The notes below the pieces were generated by a model that saw only the letters and a list, made by a program, of their open reading frames with translations, did not search any database and was not told where the DNA came from. Positions 25,624 to 33,794 of a DNA stretch of 64,000 bases are shown in pieces. Made by a program: the position numbers and the translations under genes. This stretch comes from Chryseosolibacter sp044507775 (GTDB lineage: Bacteria; Bacteroidota; Bacteroidia; Cytophagales; Cyclobacteriaceae), in assembly GCA_044507775.1 (NCBI GenBank), contig JBIQIY010000013.1, forward strand, positions 1-64,000, given 5' to 3'. The first letter of the stretch is position 1. Every line of letters starts with the position of its first letter.

Positions 25624-25790
25624 TTGCCACAAAGAGCTCGAAGACACAAAGGCGCTGTCTTCTCAGCGCAATGCATCCGTTCTGCCTATCGATGCAATGT
25701 GTATTTCTGCATTTAAACCATTCTTCGTGTCTTCGTGCCTTCGTGTCTTCGTGCCTTCGTGTCTTCGTGCCTTCGTGTCTTCGTGGCATT
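25624..25790. repeat. Octamer array with inverted companion
   Basis: Bases 25723-25786 are eight uninterrupted octamers alternating CTTCGTGT and CTTCGTGC, the last being CTTCGTGG. About 70 bases upstream, 25624-25652 (TTGCCACAAAGAGCTCGAAG and following) is an imperfect reverse complement of the array end, so the region can fold back. The 324-base space between ilvE and the cobalamin adenosyltransferase holds this repeat and the ilvE promoter box; no gene is seen. Confidence 0.85.
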
Positions 25791-25817
25791 AGACGGCGCG
25801 AACGCGCACAGTCCACA

Positions 25818-26366
25818 TCACATCCGCGCCTTCCACGGCGACTCTTCTATCGCCAATTCCTGGCCGGTCAGGCGCGCCAATACAAAAAGGTAGTCCGAAA
25901 GGCGATTCAAATACCGGATGATGATCCCATCCACGGGCTCGTGCTGGTGAAGTGCTATGACGAGTCTCTCTGCCCTTCGGCAAACCGTTCGCGCGATGTG
26001 AGTATAAGATACTGAGGGATGGCCGCCCGGAAGGACAAACGAGCGCATGGGAGGAAGCTTTGCGTCCATCGAATCAATCTCTTTCTCCAGCACCGTGATA
26101 TCATCTGCCTGCAAAGTGGGGATCTTGACTTTTGTATTTCCCGGCTCAGTGGCCAGCATGGATCCGATGGTGAAAAGCCTGTCCTGAATGTCAAGCAGCA
26201 CGTCCTTTCGGGGACCGTTAACTTCCTGATCGCGCAGCAGCCCGATCCAGGAATTCAATTCATCGACCGTACCATAGCTGTCAATCCGGATATCCGCCTT
26301 AGAGACACGTTTCCCTCCAAACAGGGAAGTCGTTCCCTGATCGCCGGTTTTGGTGTAAATCTTCAT
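25818..26366 (-). CDS. Cob(I)yrinic acid a,c-diamide adenosyltransferase, PduO type
   Basis: Attaches the adenosyl group to cob(I)alamin to make coenzyme B12. 182 residues. The ATP-binding N-terminus KIYTKTGDQGTTSLFGGKRV, the central DELNSWIGLLR, and the arginine-rich C-terminal helix HIARTVCRRAERLVIAL with YLNRLSDYLFVLAR are all intact. It follows the ABC ATPase gene by 12 bases on the same strand, probably as an operon. No other B12 genes are in the window, so salvage of imported corrinoid is plausible. Confidence 0.95.
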   Translation of the reverse strand: MKIYTKTGDQGTTSLFGGKRVSKADIRIDSYGTVDELNSWIGLLRDQEVNGPRKDVLLDIQDRLFTIGSMLATEPGNTKVKIPTLQADDITVLEKEIDSMDAKLPPMRSFVLPGGHPSVSYTHIARTVCRRAERLVIALHQHEPVDGIIIRYLNRLSDYLFVLARLTGQELAIEESPWKARM

Positions 26367-26378
26367 GGACGAAAGTTG

Positions 26379-27101
26379 TTAGTGCGCTGCGGACGCGGCC
26401 TGGCTCGCGCGATTCACGTTGTCGTTCCGACGATCCCATTCTATGAGTCCATCGCGCAGACGGATGATGCGATGAGCATAATGGGCGATATCATCTTCGT
26501 GCGTAACCATGATGATCGTGTTACCTTTATCATGCAACTCCTGGAAGAGGTTCATGATATCGTATGATGTCTTGGTGTCCAGGTTACCCGTGGGTTCGTC
26601 GGCGAGGATGATGGAAGGATTGTTGACAAGTGCCCGCGCAATGGCTACACGCTGGCGTTGACCGCCTGACAATTCGTTGGGCCGGTGATGCGAGCGCTCG
26701 GCGAGGCCGACGTTATCCAGCGCCTGAAGCGCCATCTCATTCCGCTCCGACTTACTGAATCCGGCGTAGATGAGCGGAAGCGCCACATTCTCAAGGGCCG
26801 ATGCCCGCGGCAACAGGTTAAAAGTCTGAAATACAAATCCGATTTCCTTATTGCGCGTGTCCGCCAGCTCATTTTCAGTCATCTCGCTGACAAGCTTGTT
26901 ATTCAACATGTAGGTGCCCGACGATGGAGTATCGAGACATCCAACGATGTTCATCAGCGTCGACTTCCCGGAACCTGAAGGGCCCATGAAGGCGACGTAT
27001 TCGCCGCGGTCAATTGCAATAGAGATCGACTGAAGGGCGTTCACGGTCTGGTTTCCCATCCTGTATACCTTCGAAATCTCACGGGTTTCTATTATTTTCA
27101 T
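26379..27101 (-). CDS. ABC transporter ATP-binding protein (MacB/LolD type)
   Basis: A 240-residue ATPase. Walker A GPSGSGKST (residues ~40-48), Q-loop FQTFNLLPRASALENVALPL, signature LSGGQRQRVAIARAL, Walker B IILADEPTGNLDT, H-loop MVTHEDD. The NLLP..ALENV and PTGNLD sequences are characteristic of the MacB/LolD/FtsE group that work with FtsX-like permeases. No permease is adjacent; it may be encoded elsewhere. First gene of a pair with the cobalamin adenosyltransferase. Confidence 0.93.
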   Translation of the reverse strand: MKIIETREISKVYRMGNQTVNALQSISIAIDRGEYVAFMGPSGSGKSTLMNIVGCLDTPSSGTYMLNNKLVSEMTENELADTRNKEIGFVFQTFNLLPRASALENVALPLIYAGFSKSERNEMALQALDNVGLAERSHHRPNELSGGQRQRVAIARALVNNPSIILADEPTGNLDTKTSYDIMNLFQELHDKGNTIIMVTHEDDIAHYAHRIIRLRDGLIEWDRRNDNVNRASQAASAAH

Positions 27102-27161
27102 TGAACTTATTAGTTAACGGGCCGGCAGTCTAATTACAAAGATGGGCTAAAAACTTAAATA

Positions 27162-27186
27162 GTTTTCCCTCCATTATATGGAAAAC
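27162..27186. terminator. Hairpin between hydrolase and ABC genes
   Basis: GTTTTCC at 27162-27168 pairs with GGAAAAC at 27180-27186 over an 11-base loop. It lies between two leftward genes, upstream of the ABC gene and downstream of nothing on the plus strand. Termination function is unproven. Confidence 0.25.
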
Positions 27187-27260
27187 CTCCCGGCCATGTA
27201 AAAGGCAAATACAGCCCACAGCGCTCATTCTAAGGTAAAACGAAAATTCCAGCTCCTGGT

Positions 27261-28112
27261 TCAGGTTTTTATGAACGAGAGGCATTTACGGACAACCCCT
27301 TCGTCCCGGAGGATGCGCGTGTGACCCAGGCCCTGGGTTTGGTAAAGCATCGCCCGCGGATAAACCTTGATCATTTCATAGGCATGGCTTATCGAGACTT
27401 CCGGATCATTTTCATCGTGCACCAGCAGTAAATCCAGGGGTTCGGGGAGATTGCGGACCGAATAGAGTGCCGCGAACTCGTCGAATGACCGCCCTGTGGT
27501 TTCCAGGATATATTTCTTAAAATATTCTCCAGTGGCGGGCGAACCGTTAATCCTTCTTAAATAGGTTGCGATTATCTCGTCGCCGATAGTTGGCGAAGCA
27601 ATGTTGATGAGCTTTTTTACTTCCAGACCGTTCATCGCTGCATAGAGGACCGCGCTGCCGCCGAATGAGTGGGCGATGATCGCGACCGGCGTACCCGTGG
27701 CCGCGTAGATCTCCCTGAATGTTTCTTCGAACTCGAGGATGCTCGTAGACCGGCCATCGGAATTGCCGTGCGCCGGTCCGTCAAAACCGATGACGCGGTA
27801 TTTTTCACGAACAAGCGCAGGAATTATCGAGCGAAATTGAGTAGCGCGTCCGGCCCAGCCGTGGACTAGCAGCACCGTCGGTCCACTGCCCCATGCATAG
27901 CACTGGATCTTCTTCCCATGGATGCGAACGGTAAATTTTTCGGCTTCCTTTTCCGTCGCTTTTTCTTTTTCCGGAACCGAATAATTCAGGGGCGAGAAAA
28001 ATATGGTGATGAAAAGCCGTCGGGCCAGCGGCGGAAAATATTGCTCAAGAATGGGGAACGCCCATTGTACCAATCTCAGCAGAAGTGGGAGCTTATTTTT
28101 TTTTCGAGCCAT
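27261..28112 (-). CDS. Alpha/beta hydrolase
   Basis: 283 residues. Oxyanion-hole HGWAG (in VLLVHGWAGRATQF), nucleophile elbow AHSFGGSA (Ser), acid in LLVHDENDPEVS, and catalytic His in GLGHTRILRD complete the triad. The N-terminal 45 residues are basic and hydrophobic (LPLLLRLVQWAFPILEQYF), possibly a membrane-associated segment. Substrate unknown. Six bases separate it from the upstream NRDE gene, suggesting an operon with rnhB and NRDE. Confidence 0.88.
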   Translation of the reverse strand: MARKKNKLPLLLRLVQWAFPILEQYFPPLARRLFITIFFSPLNYSVPEKEKATEKEAEKFTVRIHGKKIQCYAWGSGPTVLLVHGWAGRATQFRSIIPALVREKYRVIGFDGPAHGNSDGRSTSILEFEETFREIYAATGTPVAIIAHSFGGSAVLYAAMNGLEVKKLINIASPTIGDEIIATYLRRINGSPATGEYFKKYILETTGRSFDEFAALYSVRNLPEPLDLLLVHDENDPEVSISHAYEMIKVYPRAMLYQTQGLGHTRILRDEGVVRKCLSFIKT

Positions 28113-28118
28113 TCGCGA

Positions 28119-28883
28119 TCAGGAAACGCTGTATTGAAAAGATTGCAGAGCAAAGCTATCCGTCTCGGGTATGTATACGCGTTCATGGAACGCAACGTTG
28201 TTCGCGTAATCCACCAGGATCACGGTAGAGGAGCGCGTTCCGTACCCGGGGCTCTTGATAAAAGCAGGCGACAACTCCCGTTCGAGTTCGAGGCCAACGC
28301 CCGTGTCCGGTAGACGATTATCAGGTGCAATCGTGCTGTCGGAGAGGACCTCAAATAAATCTTCCTTTTTCACCGTTGGCGATTTCAGCAACTTCTGAAT
28401 CTGCAATTTCCCCTTCTCCACCTTTGGCCACGGCGTTTCCAGCAGATGATTGCTCAAACCAAATAATCCTGAATTGAGCTGAATCAATCCGGCTTTATAA
28501 TTTGAGAGGTAGTAAAGCGCGTCGACTGTCCCGGCGATGAGACTGAAGCCATTGTACTCGGATGCATGGGGTTCAAGTTTTTCAAGATACGCTTCTTCCG
28601 ACGTCTTGTCGAGGAGAAAATCCGTCACCAGCTTACCGCGCGACGGTGCGTTCGTCCGGATATTTCTCAGATCGCGAAAGTTGGTCACCATGCAGATACG
28701 GCCGCTTCGTGTCATGCCTAGCCACGTTCCCATTGCTTCAAGATCTCTACCCCCCAGGATCTCGGGGTGATCTTTCCAGAACGCCGCCGGTGCCGTAGGA
28801 CGATGGTAAAACTCATCGCGGTTCGCGGCTACAACGAGCTTATACTTCAGATGACTTCGTACGGCAACAAATATCAGACACAT
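28119..28883 (-). CDS. NRDE/TANGO2 family protein
   Basis: 254 residues from ATG 28883. The protein starts MCLIFVAV, with Cys2 as expected for the N-terminal-nucleophile-like fold, and has AANRDEFYHRPT, the NRDE motif that names the family. Further blocks: GTWLGMTRSGRICMVTNFRD and YNGFSLIAG. Eukaryotic TANGO2 affects lipid and haem handling; the bacterial role is unsettled. A longer frame (to 28904) would bury Cys2, so it was rejected. It lies between rnhB and the hydrolase gene in one leftward block. Confidence 0.92.
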   Translation of the reverse strand: MCLIFVAVRSHLKYKLVVAANRDEFYHRPTAPAAFWKDHPEILGGRDLEAMGTWLGMTRSGRICMVTNFRDLRNIRTNAPSRGKLVTDFLLDKTSEEAYLEKLEPHASEYNGFSLIAGTVDALYYLSNYKAGLIQLNSGLFGLSNHLLETPWPKVEKGKLQIQKLLKSPTVKKEDLFEVLSDSTIAPDNRLPDTGVGLELERELSPAFIKSPGYGTRSSTVILVDYANNVAFHERVYIPETDSFALQSFQYSVS

Positions 28884-28910
28884 GACTCCGGTAAAGGAAA
28901 ACAAAACAAT

Positions 28911-29519
28911 TCATAACTCCTCATCGAAGAGTTCCAATTGTTCTGGCAGCAGCGTGAACGATTTCCGGTGATAGGGTGTGATTCCGAGCTGGCGGATGCC
29001 ATCGCGGTGTTCCGGAGTAGGATAGCCTACGTTGGTTTCCCATCCATAGCCGCAAAATTCTTTGGCGAGCTTTGTCATCAATTCATCGCGATACGTTTTC
29101 GCCAGGATGGATGCCGCGGCAATAGAAAGATATTTTGCATCGCCTTTGACAATGCATTCATGCCGGAAGTCCCGATAAGGATTAAACCGATTGCCATCGA
29201 TGAGCAGCAACTCGGGTTGAATGGATAGCTTGTCCAGGGCCAGGTGCATTGCCTTAAAGGAGGCGTTGAGAATATTGATCCGGTCGATCTCCTCGTGGTC
29301 GACTTCTGCCACAGCCCACGCAACAGCATCCTTTTCAATGCGATACCGCAATTCTTCGCGTTCCTCGCGGCACAATTGCTTCGAGTCGTTCAGACGTTTG
29401 TGGCGGTATTTTTTAGGCAAGATCACCGCGGCAGCGACCACTGGCCCTGCCAGACAACCACGTCCTGCTTCATCACAGCCCGCCTCCGTCAGATTTTTTG
29501 TAAAAGATGATCGCAGCAT
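28911..29519 (-). CDS. rnhB: Ribonuclease HII
   Basis: Cleaves the RNA strand of RNA-DNA hybrids and single ribonucleotides in DNA. 202 residues from ATG 29519 (MLRSSFTKNLTEAGCDEAGR). Active-site acidic residues: D and E in GCDEAGRGCLAGPV, D in LLIDGNRF, and the last D in ILAKTYRDELM. The open frame extends 41 residues further upstream with no family similarity. A small leftward cluster with the NRDE and hydrolase genes follows. Confidence 0.96.
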   Translation of the reverse strand: MLRSSFTKNLTEAGCDEAGRGCLAGPVVAAAVILPKKYRHKRLNDSKQLCREEREELRYRIEKDAVAWAVAEVDHEEIDRINILNASFKAMHLALDKLSIQPELLLIDGNRFNPYRDFRHECIVKGDAKYLSIAAASILAKTYRDELMTKLAKEFCGYGWETNVGYPTPEHRDGIRQLGITPYHRKSFTLLPEQLELFDEEL

Positions 29520-29672
29520 AGCCCTATCGCGGATTAAAAATAATTTGATAAACCCAGTAGTCAAAAGACATTTTGATAGTTTTGAGAAAGTCGACGACCA
29601 ACAAGTGGCGCGGAAATTTAGTAGGCTATTCACAGCCAGCACTCTATCAGCTATCAGTTAAACATTTATATC

Positions 29673-30230
29673 ATGATCGAAGGAGAGGTAAAAAATCCAT
29701 GGACGACATTGTCGGGGGAAGTAAAATATGACAACCCATGGATTACAGTGACGGAATTTCAGGTGATCAATCCCTCGGGTGGCCGTGGAATTTACGGCAA
29801 AGTGCATTTCAAGAACAGAGCGATCGGCATCGTTCCGATCGACAAGGATCTGAATACGTGGCTGGTAGGACAGTATCGTTATACGTTGAACGCCTGGCAT
29901 TGGGAAATTCCCGAAGGAGGCGGGCCGATGGACCAGGAACCACTCGCGAGTGCTCAGCGGGAACTACGCGAAGAAACGGGGATGATTGCACACCGATGGA
30001 CGGAAATCATTCACCTTCACACCTCCAACTCCGTGACAGATGAAGAGGGATACGTTTTCCTTGCCGAGGATCTCGAGCAGGGGGCAAGCGCGCTTGAAGA
30101 AACGGAAGCAGATCTGAAAGTGTGGAAACTTCCGCTAAGGCAAGCGCTCGATATGGTGTTGGACGGGAATATTACGGATAGTATGAGTATTATGGGGATA
30201 CTGAAGGTGGCCAGGAGATTTAAGATCTAA
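29673..30230 (+). CDS. NUDIX hydrolase
   Basis: 185 residues, ADP-ribose pyrophosphatase-like. The NUDIX box is GGGPMDQEPLASAQRELREE followed by TG. Upstream blocks VTEFQVINPSGGRGIYGKVHF and WLVGQYRYTLNAWHWEIPEG resemble ADPRase proteins. Substrate is probably a nucleoside diphosphate sugar; specificity not certain. It converges with the methyltransferase gene through a short AT-rich word repeat. Confidence 0.88.
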   Translation: MIEGEVKNPWTTLSGEVKYDNPWITVTEFQVINPSGGRGIYGKVHFKNRAIGIVPIDKDLNTWLVGQYRYTLNAWHWEIPEGGGPMDQEPLASAQRELREETGMIAHRWTEIIHLHTSNSVTDEEGYVFLAEDLEQGASALEETEADLKVWKLPLRQALDMVLDGNITDSMSIMGILKVARRFKI

Positions 30231-30256
30231 AATCGAAAATTCAAGATTTAAAATTT
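30218..30256. repeat. Short AT-rich word repeat
   Basis: The words ATTTAAGATC, TAAAATCG and AAGATTTAAAAT recur around the convergent 3' ends of the NUDIX and methyltransferase genes. The copies are diverged and few. Confidence 0.5.
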
Positions 30257-31033
30257 GCCGCGCACTTCGTTTAGCTTCATGATCATGCATTCGGCGTCGG
30301 TTTGGAGCCAGCGGTCGTAGTCTGCGATGGCTTTCACGCGTACATCTTCGCTGATGAACCCCTCTGCAACGATTTGCTTCAACTCCGCGACCTTCGACCA
30401 TATTCCAGCGCGCGAAACAAAGTCAGGCTGGTCTCTCTGGTAGATTTCATCAGCGTTATGTACTGTGACGTTGGTGAGGCCGGTATCTTCAAGATGCCGC
30501 GCGAGGTTTTCCGCCATCCTGTTGTCCATACCCGCAGCTGCCCGCCATCTGAGAAACGCTCCGTAAAATTCCTTCATGCTGTCCGGAGGTTGTGGCATCC
30601 ACTCCAACGCCTCATGGTTATAATCGAGTATAGACAATTGCCCGCCGGGTTTTAGAAAGGAAGCCATTTTGCGCACAGCTTGTGCGGGAGTGCTGAGCCA
30701 CTGGAGCACCCGGGCGGCAATAACAAGATCAAACTTTTCCGCCGGCTCAAAGTTGAACAGGTCCATGGCGATGAACTCGAGGTTTGGAACATCTTGAGAC
30801 GATTCCTTTGCGCTGTTGATAAATGATGCCGTGTTGTCGATCCCCGTAACACGACCCTGCGTTCCGACGATTTTTGCAACGCCTTGCGTAATGGCCCCTG
30901 TTCCACATCCTACATCAAGAACGCGCATACCTGGCTTGAGAAGAGGAACGAGTGTGGCGTAGTCTCGTTCAAGTGAACGTTGGTCGAAAATTCTTGTCGA
31001 GGACGCCGTGTCCCGATCAATGGACTTGTTCAT
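30248..31033 (-). CDS. Class I SAM-dependent methyltransferase
   Basis: 261 residues. Motif I VLDVGCGTGAITQGV, motif II GIDNTASFI, motif III/post-I FDLVIAARVLQWL and LKPGGQLSILDY are all visible. Similar to UbiE/trans-aconitate-type methyltransferases. The substrate is unknown. It is transcribed just downstream of a secreted protein gene and converges with the NUDIX gene. Confidence 0.9.
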   Translation of the reverse strand: MNKSIDRDTASSTRIFDQRSLERDYATLVPLLKPGMRVLDVGCGTGAITQGVAKIVGTQGRVTGIDNTASFINSAKESSQDVPNLEFIAMDLFNFEPAEKFDLVIAARVLQWLSTPAQAVRKMASFLKPGGQLSILDYNHEALEWMPQPPDSMKEFYGAFLRWRAAAGMDNRMAENLARHLEDTGLTNVTVHNADEIYQRDQPDFVSRAGIWSKVAELKQIVAEGFISEDVRVKAIADYDRWLQTDAECMIMKLNEVRGKF

Positions 31034-31059
31034 TCTTTGAGTCGATTGGCAACTGATTT

Positions 31060-31698
31060 CTAATAGGGGCTCTTCTGCAACTGGCTGTCGGGCGGCAGGA
31101 CAAACTCCTTGTCATCGATCTTCGCTTCGCTGACCTCCGTCGCTTCGCTTTCGATCGTCACTTGCGGAGTGTCGACGACAATCTTCAAAGGAAGAGCCTT
31201 TGTGCGCGAGACGACCTCGCTCCAGTTTCCGAATTTGTGGTTCGCGAACTGAGAAGGATCAACTTTAATTTTTGAGTTAAAATAATATTTTTGAACGCCA
31301 CTCTTGCACGTGAGTACCAACTCATCGCACAGGTATCCGGCGATGGTCACAACGCCCTTGTTGATCTCCGCCTTTTGCACCTCGTCGGGGTTCTCGGATC
31401 CATCCTTCCAGTAGATGACAGGGGAGTTGGCAGTTTTTATATAGAGCTTATTGTCGTCGCCACGGTAGATCTGCCACTGCATCATCGTGCCATTCATCGT
31501 CGACTTGTAATTGGATCCCTTGATCAGGTATTCCTGTTGTTGTCCCATCATAGCGGTAAACTGCGCATCCGGCACGTTGGGGATTTTGCTCTTATATGTG
31601 TTTTGATATACGATCTTTCCCTGGAAGTTTTGCGCGGTTGCCGTCAGGGAAATCAGAAAACACAATGAAACGAAAAAGATATTTTTGATTCTAGTCAT
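31060..31698 (-). CDS. Secreted protein, GLPGLI/DUF4412-like
   Basis: 212 residues. Signal peptide residues 1-22 (IFFVSLCFLISLTATAQ). The mature part is beta-rich and resembles the general layout of GLPGLI/DUF4412 periplasmic proteins of Bacteroidota: NFQGKIVYQNTYKS, EYLIKGSNYKS, YIKTANSPVIYWKDG, CDELVLTCKSG, LPLKIVV. This family call is tentative. It precedes a methyltransferase in the same direction; the function is unknown. Confidence 0.65.
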   Translation of the reverse strand: MTRIKNIFFVSLCFLISLTATAQNFQGKIVYQNTYKSKIPNVPDAQFTAMMGQQQEYLIKGSNYKSTMNGTMMQWQIYRGDDNKLYIKTANSPVIYWKDGSENPDEVQKAEINKGVVTIAGYLCDELVLTCKSGVQKYYFNSKIKVDPSQFANHKFGNWSEVVSRTKALPLKIVVDTPQVTIESEATEVSEAKIDDKEFVLPPDSQLQKSPY

Positions 31699-31892
31699 GG
31701 GAGTAAGGGTTTTATCAGGAGGTATCGATCTGTAAAATCTATTGCATTATAGTCAACAATTAGCAGATTCCGGAGCGGTGCACCCCGGAAAAACTTCCTG
31801 AAAGCTCCTGGAAAATCTACTTCGAACACCTTCGACATTTCCTTCACTCTCTCCTGTGCCAGCAGTCGACGGGTCAAAAATAATTTTTTCAT
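31695..31892 (-). CDS. Possible small protein (65 aa), unrecognised
   Basis: An ATG-started frame (MKKLFLTRRLLAQERVKEMS) whose TGA overlaps the ATG of the downstream secreted-protein gene (ATGA), a coupling pattern. Composition is basic with a hydrophobic middle (LRNLLIVDYNAIDF). It resembles no family I know. It may be chance; low confidence. Confidence 0.3.
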   Translation of the reverse strand: MKKLFLTRRLLAQERVKEMSKVFEVDFPGAFRKFFRGAPLRNLLIVDYNAIDFTDRYLLIKPLLP

Positions 31893-31921
31893 GCGGTCAA
31901 ATTACGTAGCTTATGACCGGA

Positions 31922-31953
31922 ACGGCGCTGCGCTTCGCACTTGGTAGCGCCGT
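31922..31953. promoter_or_regulatory. Eight-bp stem hairpin before plsC
   Basis: ACGGCGCT (31922-31929) pairs with AGCGCCGT (31946-31953) over a 16-base loop, 17 bases before the plsC ATG and in the divergent interval. It could form in the leader RNA or serve as a bidirectional terminator. Role unknown. Confidence 0.35.
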
Positions 31954-31969
31954 CAAAATTTAGGAACAC

Positions 31970-32707
31970 ATGAAATTGCTCAGAGGCCTGCACACGCTTT
32001 ACGGCCTGATCATATTTTGTCTTCTCTTCGCAGTTTTCTTCTTTTTACTACTGATTCCGATCATTTTTCCAAAGAAGTTCAAGCTGGTCGGCAAGTTCAA
32101 CCGGTGGTGGGCGAGGCTGTTGCTGATCCTGGTGGGAATTCCGTTCAGCGTAGAGTACCGGGAGCCGCTAAATCGGCGCAGACAGTTTATCTTTTGTCCT
32201 AACCACTGCTCCTACATGGACATTGTTACGCTCGGACTGAACAAACACGATGCGGTGTTTGTCGGAAAAAACGACCTGAAGAATATTCCCCTTTTCGGAT
32301 TCATGTACAGCAAGCTTCACATCACGGTAGACCGCGCGAAACTGAAAAGCCGCTACATCACGCTGGTGAAGTCGCTGAAGGCGATCGATCAGGGAAAGAG
32401 CCTGGTAATATTCCCGGAGGGTGGCATCGTAACGAAATATCCGCCGGTGATGGGCGAGTTCAAGGATGGCGCTTTCCGCGCTGCGATCGAGAAACAAATT
32501 CCCATCGTTCCTGTCACCATTCCCTATAATTGGATAATTTTGCCACCTGATCGGTTCCTTTTGCACTGGAAACCCATGAAAGTGATCTTTCATGAACCCA
32601 TTGATCCTTCGATTTACACCCTGAAGGAGCTGCATATTTTAAAGGACAGGGTGAAAAACACAATAGAAAACGAATTGTATAATCATTTAGGCAGGAATGA
32701 AAATTAA
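31970..32707 (+). CDS. 1-acyl-sn-glycerol-3-phosphate acyltransferase (PlsC family)
   Basis: A 245-residue membrane-bound enzyme that acylates lysophosphatidic acid to phosphatidic acid. N-terminal hydrophobic anchor (LIIFCLLFAVFFFLLLIPII). Motif I NHCSYMD (HX4D), motif III FPEGGIVTK, motif II region VGKNDLKNIPLFGFM. The stop overlaps gatC by 11 bases. A second paralogous acyltransferase follows gatC. Confidence 0.9.
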   Translation: MKLLRGLHTLYGLIIFCLLFAVFFFLLLIPIIFPKKFKLVGKFNRWWARLLLILVGIPFSVEYREPLNRRRQFIFCPNHCSYMDIVTLGLNKHDAVFVGKNDLKNIPLFGFMYSKLHITVDRAKLKSRYITLVKSLKAIDQGKSLVIFPEGGIVTKYPPVMGEFKDGAFRAAIEKQIPIVPVTIPYNWIILPPDRFLLHWKPMKVIFHEPIDPSIYTLKELHILKDRVKNTIENELYNHLGRNEN

Positions 32708-32984
32708 CCGGGAACTTCTGGACAAGATCGCCCATCTTTCGCGGCTTGAATTTGACGAAAAAGACGCCGAAAAAATGATGCAGGACATGACGGAGATCGT
32801 TGAATGGGTCGAGAAGCTCAACGAAGTCGACACGGAAGGCGTCGAGCCCCTGACTACAATGTCGCATGAAATCAATGCACTGCGCAACGATGAAGTGGGA
32901 GAACACCTCGACCATGAGCGCGCCTTGCTCCATGCTCCCAAGAAAGACGCTGACTATTTCCGCGTGCCCAAAGTCCTGGAATAA
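32697..32984 (+). CDS. gatC: Asp-tRNA(Asn)/Glu-tRNA(Gln) amidotransferase subunit GatC
   Basis: The small scaffold subunit (95 residues) of the GatCAB amidotransferase. Typical start MKINRELLDKIAHLSRLEFD and C-terminal block VDTEGVEPLTTMSHEINALR...RVPKVLE. It starts within the end of the plsC gene and is followed by another acyltransferase. gatA and gatB are not in the window; the gene is thus dispersed. Confidence 0.95.
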   Translation: MKINRELLDKIAHLSRLEFDEKDAEKMMQDMTEIVEWVEKLNEVDTEGVEPLTTMSHEINALRNDEVGEHLDHERALLHAPKKDADYFRVPKVLE

Positions 32985-32998
32985 AACGTCCTCCTCCC

Positions 32999-33736
32999 TT
33001 GAAGATACTACACGCTGTGGCGAGTCTTTTATACAAGATCTGGGTAGGCCTTGTTTTCACGGTCTTCATGATCTTACTCCTGCCGGGGATTACGATTCCA
33101 TTCCTGCTCGGACAACGCTTCGGTTCTATCGGTTATGCCTTTCTCTGGCTCTGGAGCTGGATCTTCAGCAAACTCACTTTTATTCGTTACAAATTCTACG
33201 GCGCCGAAAATTTCCGGAAAGGAAAGGCCTGCATTTACGTGAGTAATCACACATCGTTTCTCGACATTCCTGGGCTGACGATGCTCATACCCGGTCAGTT
33301 TCGCCCGCTCGCGAAAAAAGAACTGCTCAAAATTCCCATCTTCGGGTGGATCGCGCAGACTGCGGCCATCATTGTCGATCGCTCAAGCCCCGAAAGTCGC
33401 AAGAAGAGCATCGATCGACTGAAGGCGTTTTTGAATCGCGGGATCTCCATTCTCATCTTCGTCGAAGGGACGCAGAACCGCACTAAAGAACTTCTTCAGC
33501 CCTTCAAAGACGGCGCTTTTAGAATTGCCATTGATACGCAACAACCCATCCTCCCAATTGTTGTTCTTGGGGCAGGTCCGCTGATGCCCCCGGGAACAAT
33601 TAATCTCAAACCGGGTCTCATCCGCATTTATGTAGGAGAGGAAATTCCCACGACTGGCCTTGCAACGCAAGAGGTAAAAGGCCTGAAAGAAAAGACCTTC
33701 CGGATAATGGAAGAAATGATCCGCCGGAATCAATAA
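32999..33736 (+). CDS. Second PlsC-family 1-acylglycerol-3-phosphate acyltransferase
   Basis: 245 residues. Hydrophobic N-terminus (LVFTVFMILLLPGITIPFLL), motif I NHTSFLD, motif II region KKELLKIPIFGWI, motif III FVEGTQNRT. The start is TTG 32999 (MKILHAVAS); an in-frame GTG at 33017 is an alternative. Distinct from the upstream paralogue in motif I and III. It may act on different acyl donors or on other lysophospholipids such as ornithine lipids; this cannot be told from sequence. Confidence 0.86.
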   Translation: MKILHAVASLLYKIWVGLVFTVFMILLLPGITIPFLLGQRFGSIGYAFLWLWSWIFSKLTFIRYKFYGAENFRKGKACIYVSNHTSFLDIPGLTMLIPGQFRPLAKKELLKIPIFGWIAQTAAIIVDRSSPESRKKSIDRLKAFLNRGISILIFVEGTQNRTKELLQPFKDGAFRIAIDTQQPILPIVVLGAGPLMPPGTINLKPGLIRIYVGEEIPTTGLATQEVKGLKEKTFRIMEEMIRRNQ

Positions 33737-33794
33737 AAAAATCCGGCCAGACGATGACGCGCGCCTGAACCGGATCTAACCCACCCAAAAAATC

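Noticed and set aside
25723..25786. CRISPR-like regular repeat array
   Set aside because: Units are only 8 bp and contiguous, with no spacers and no cas genes near.
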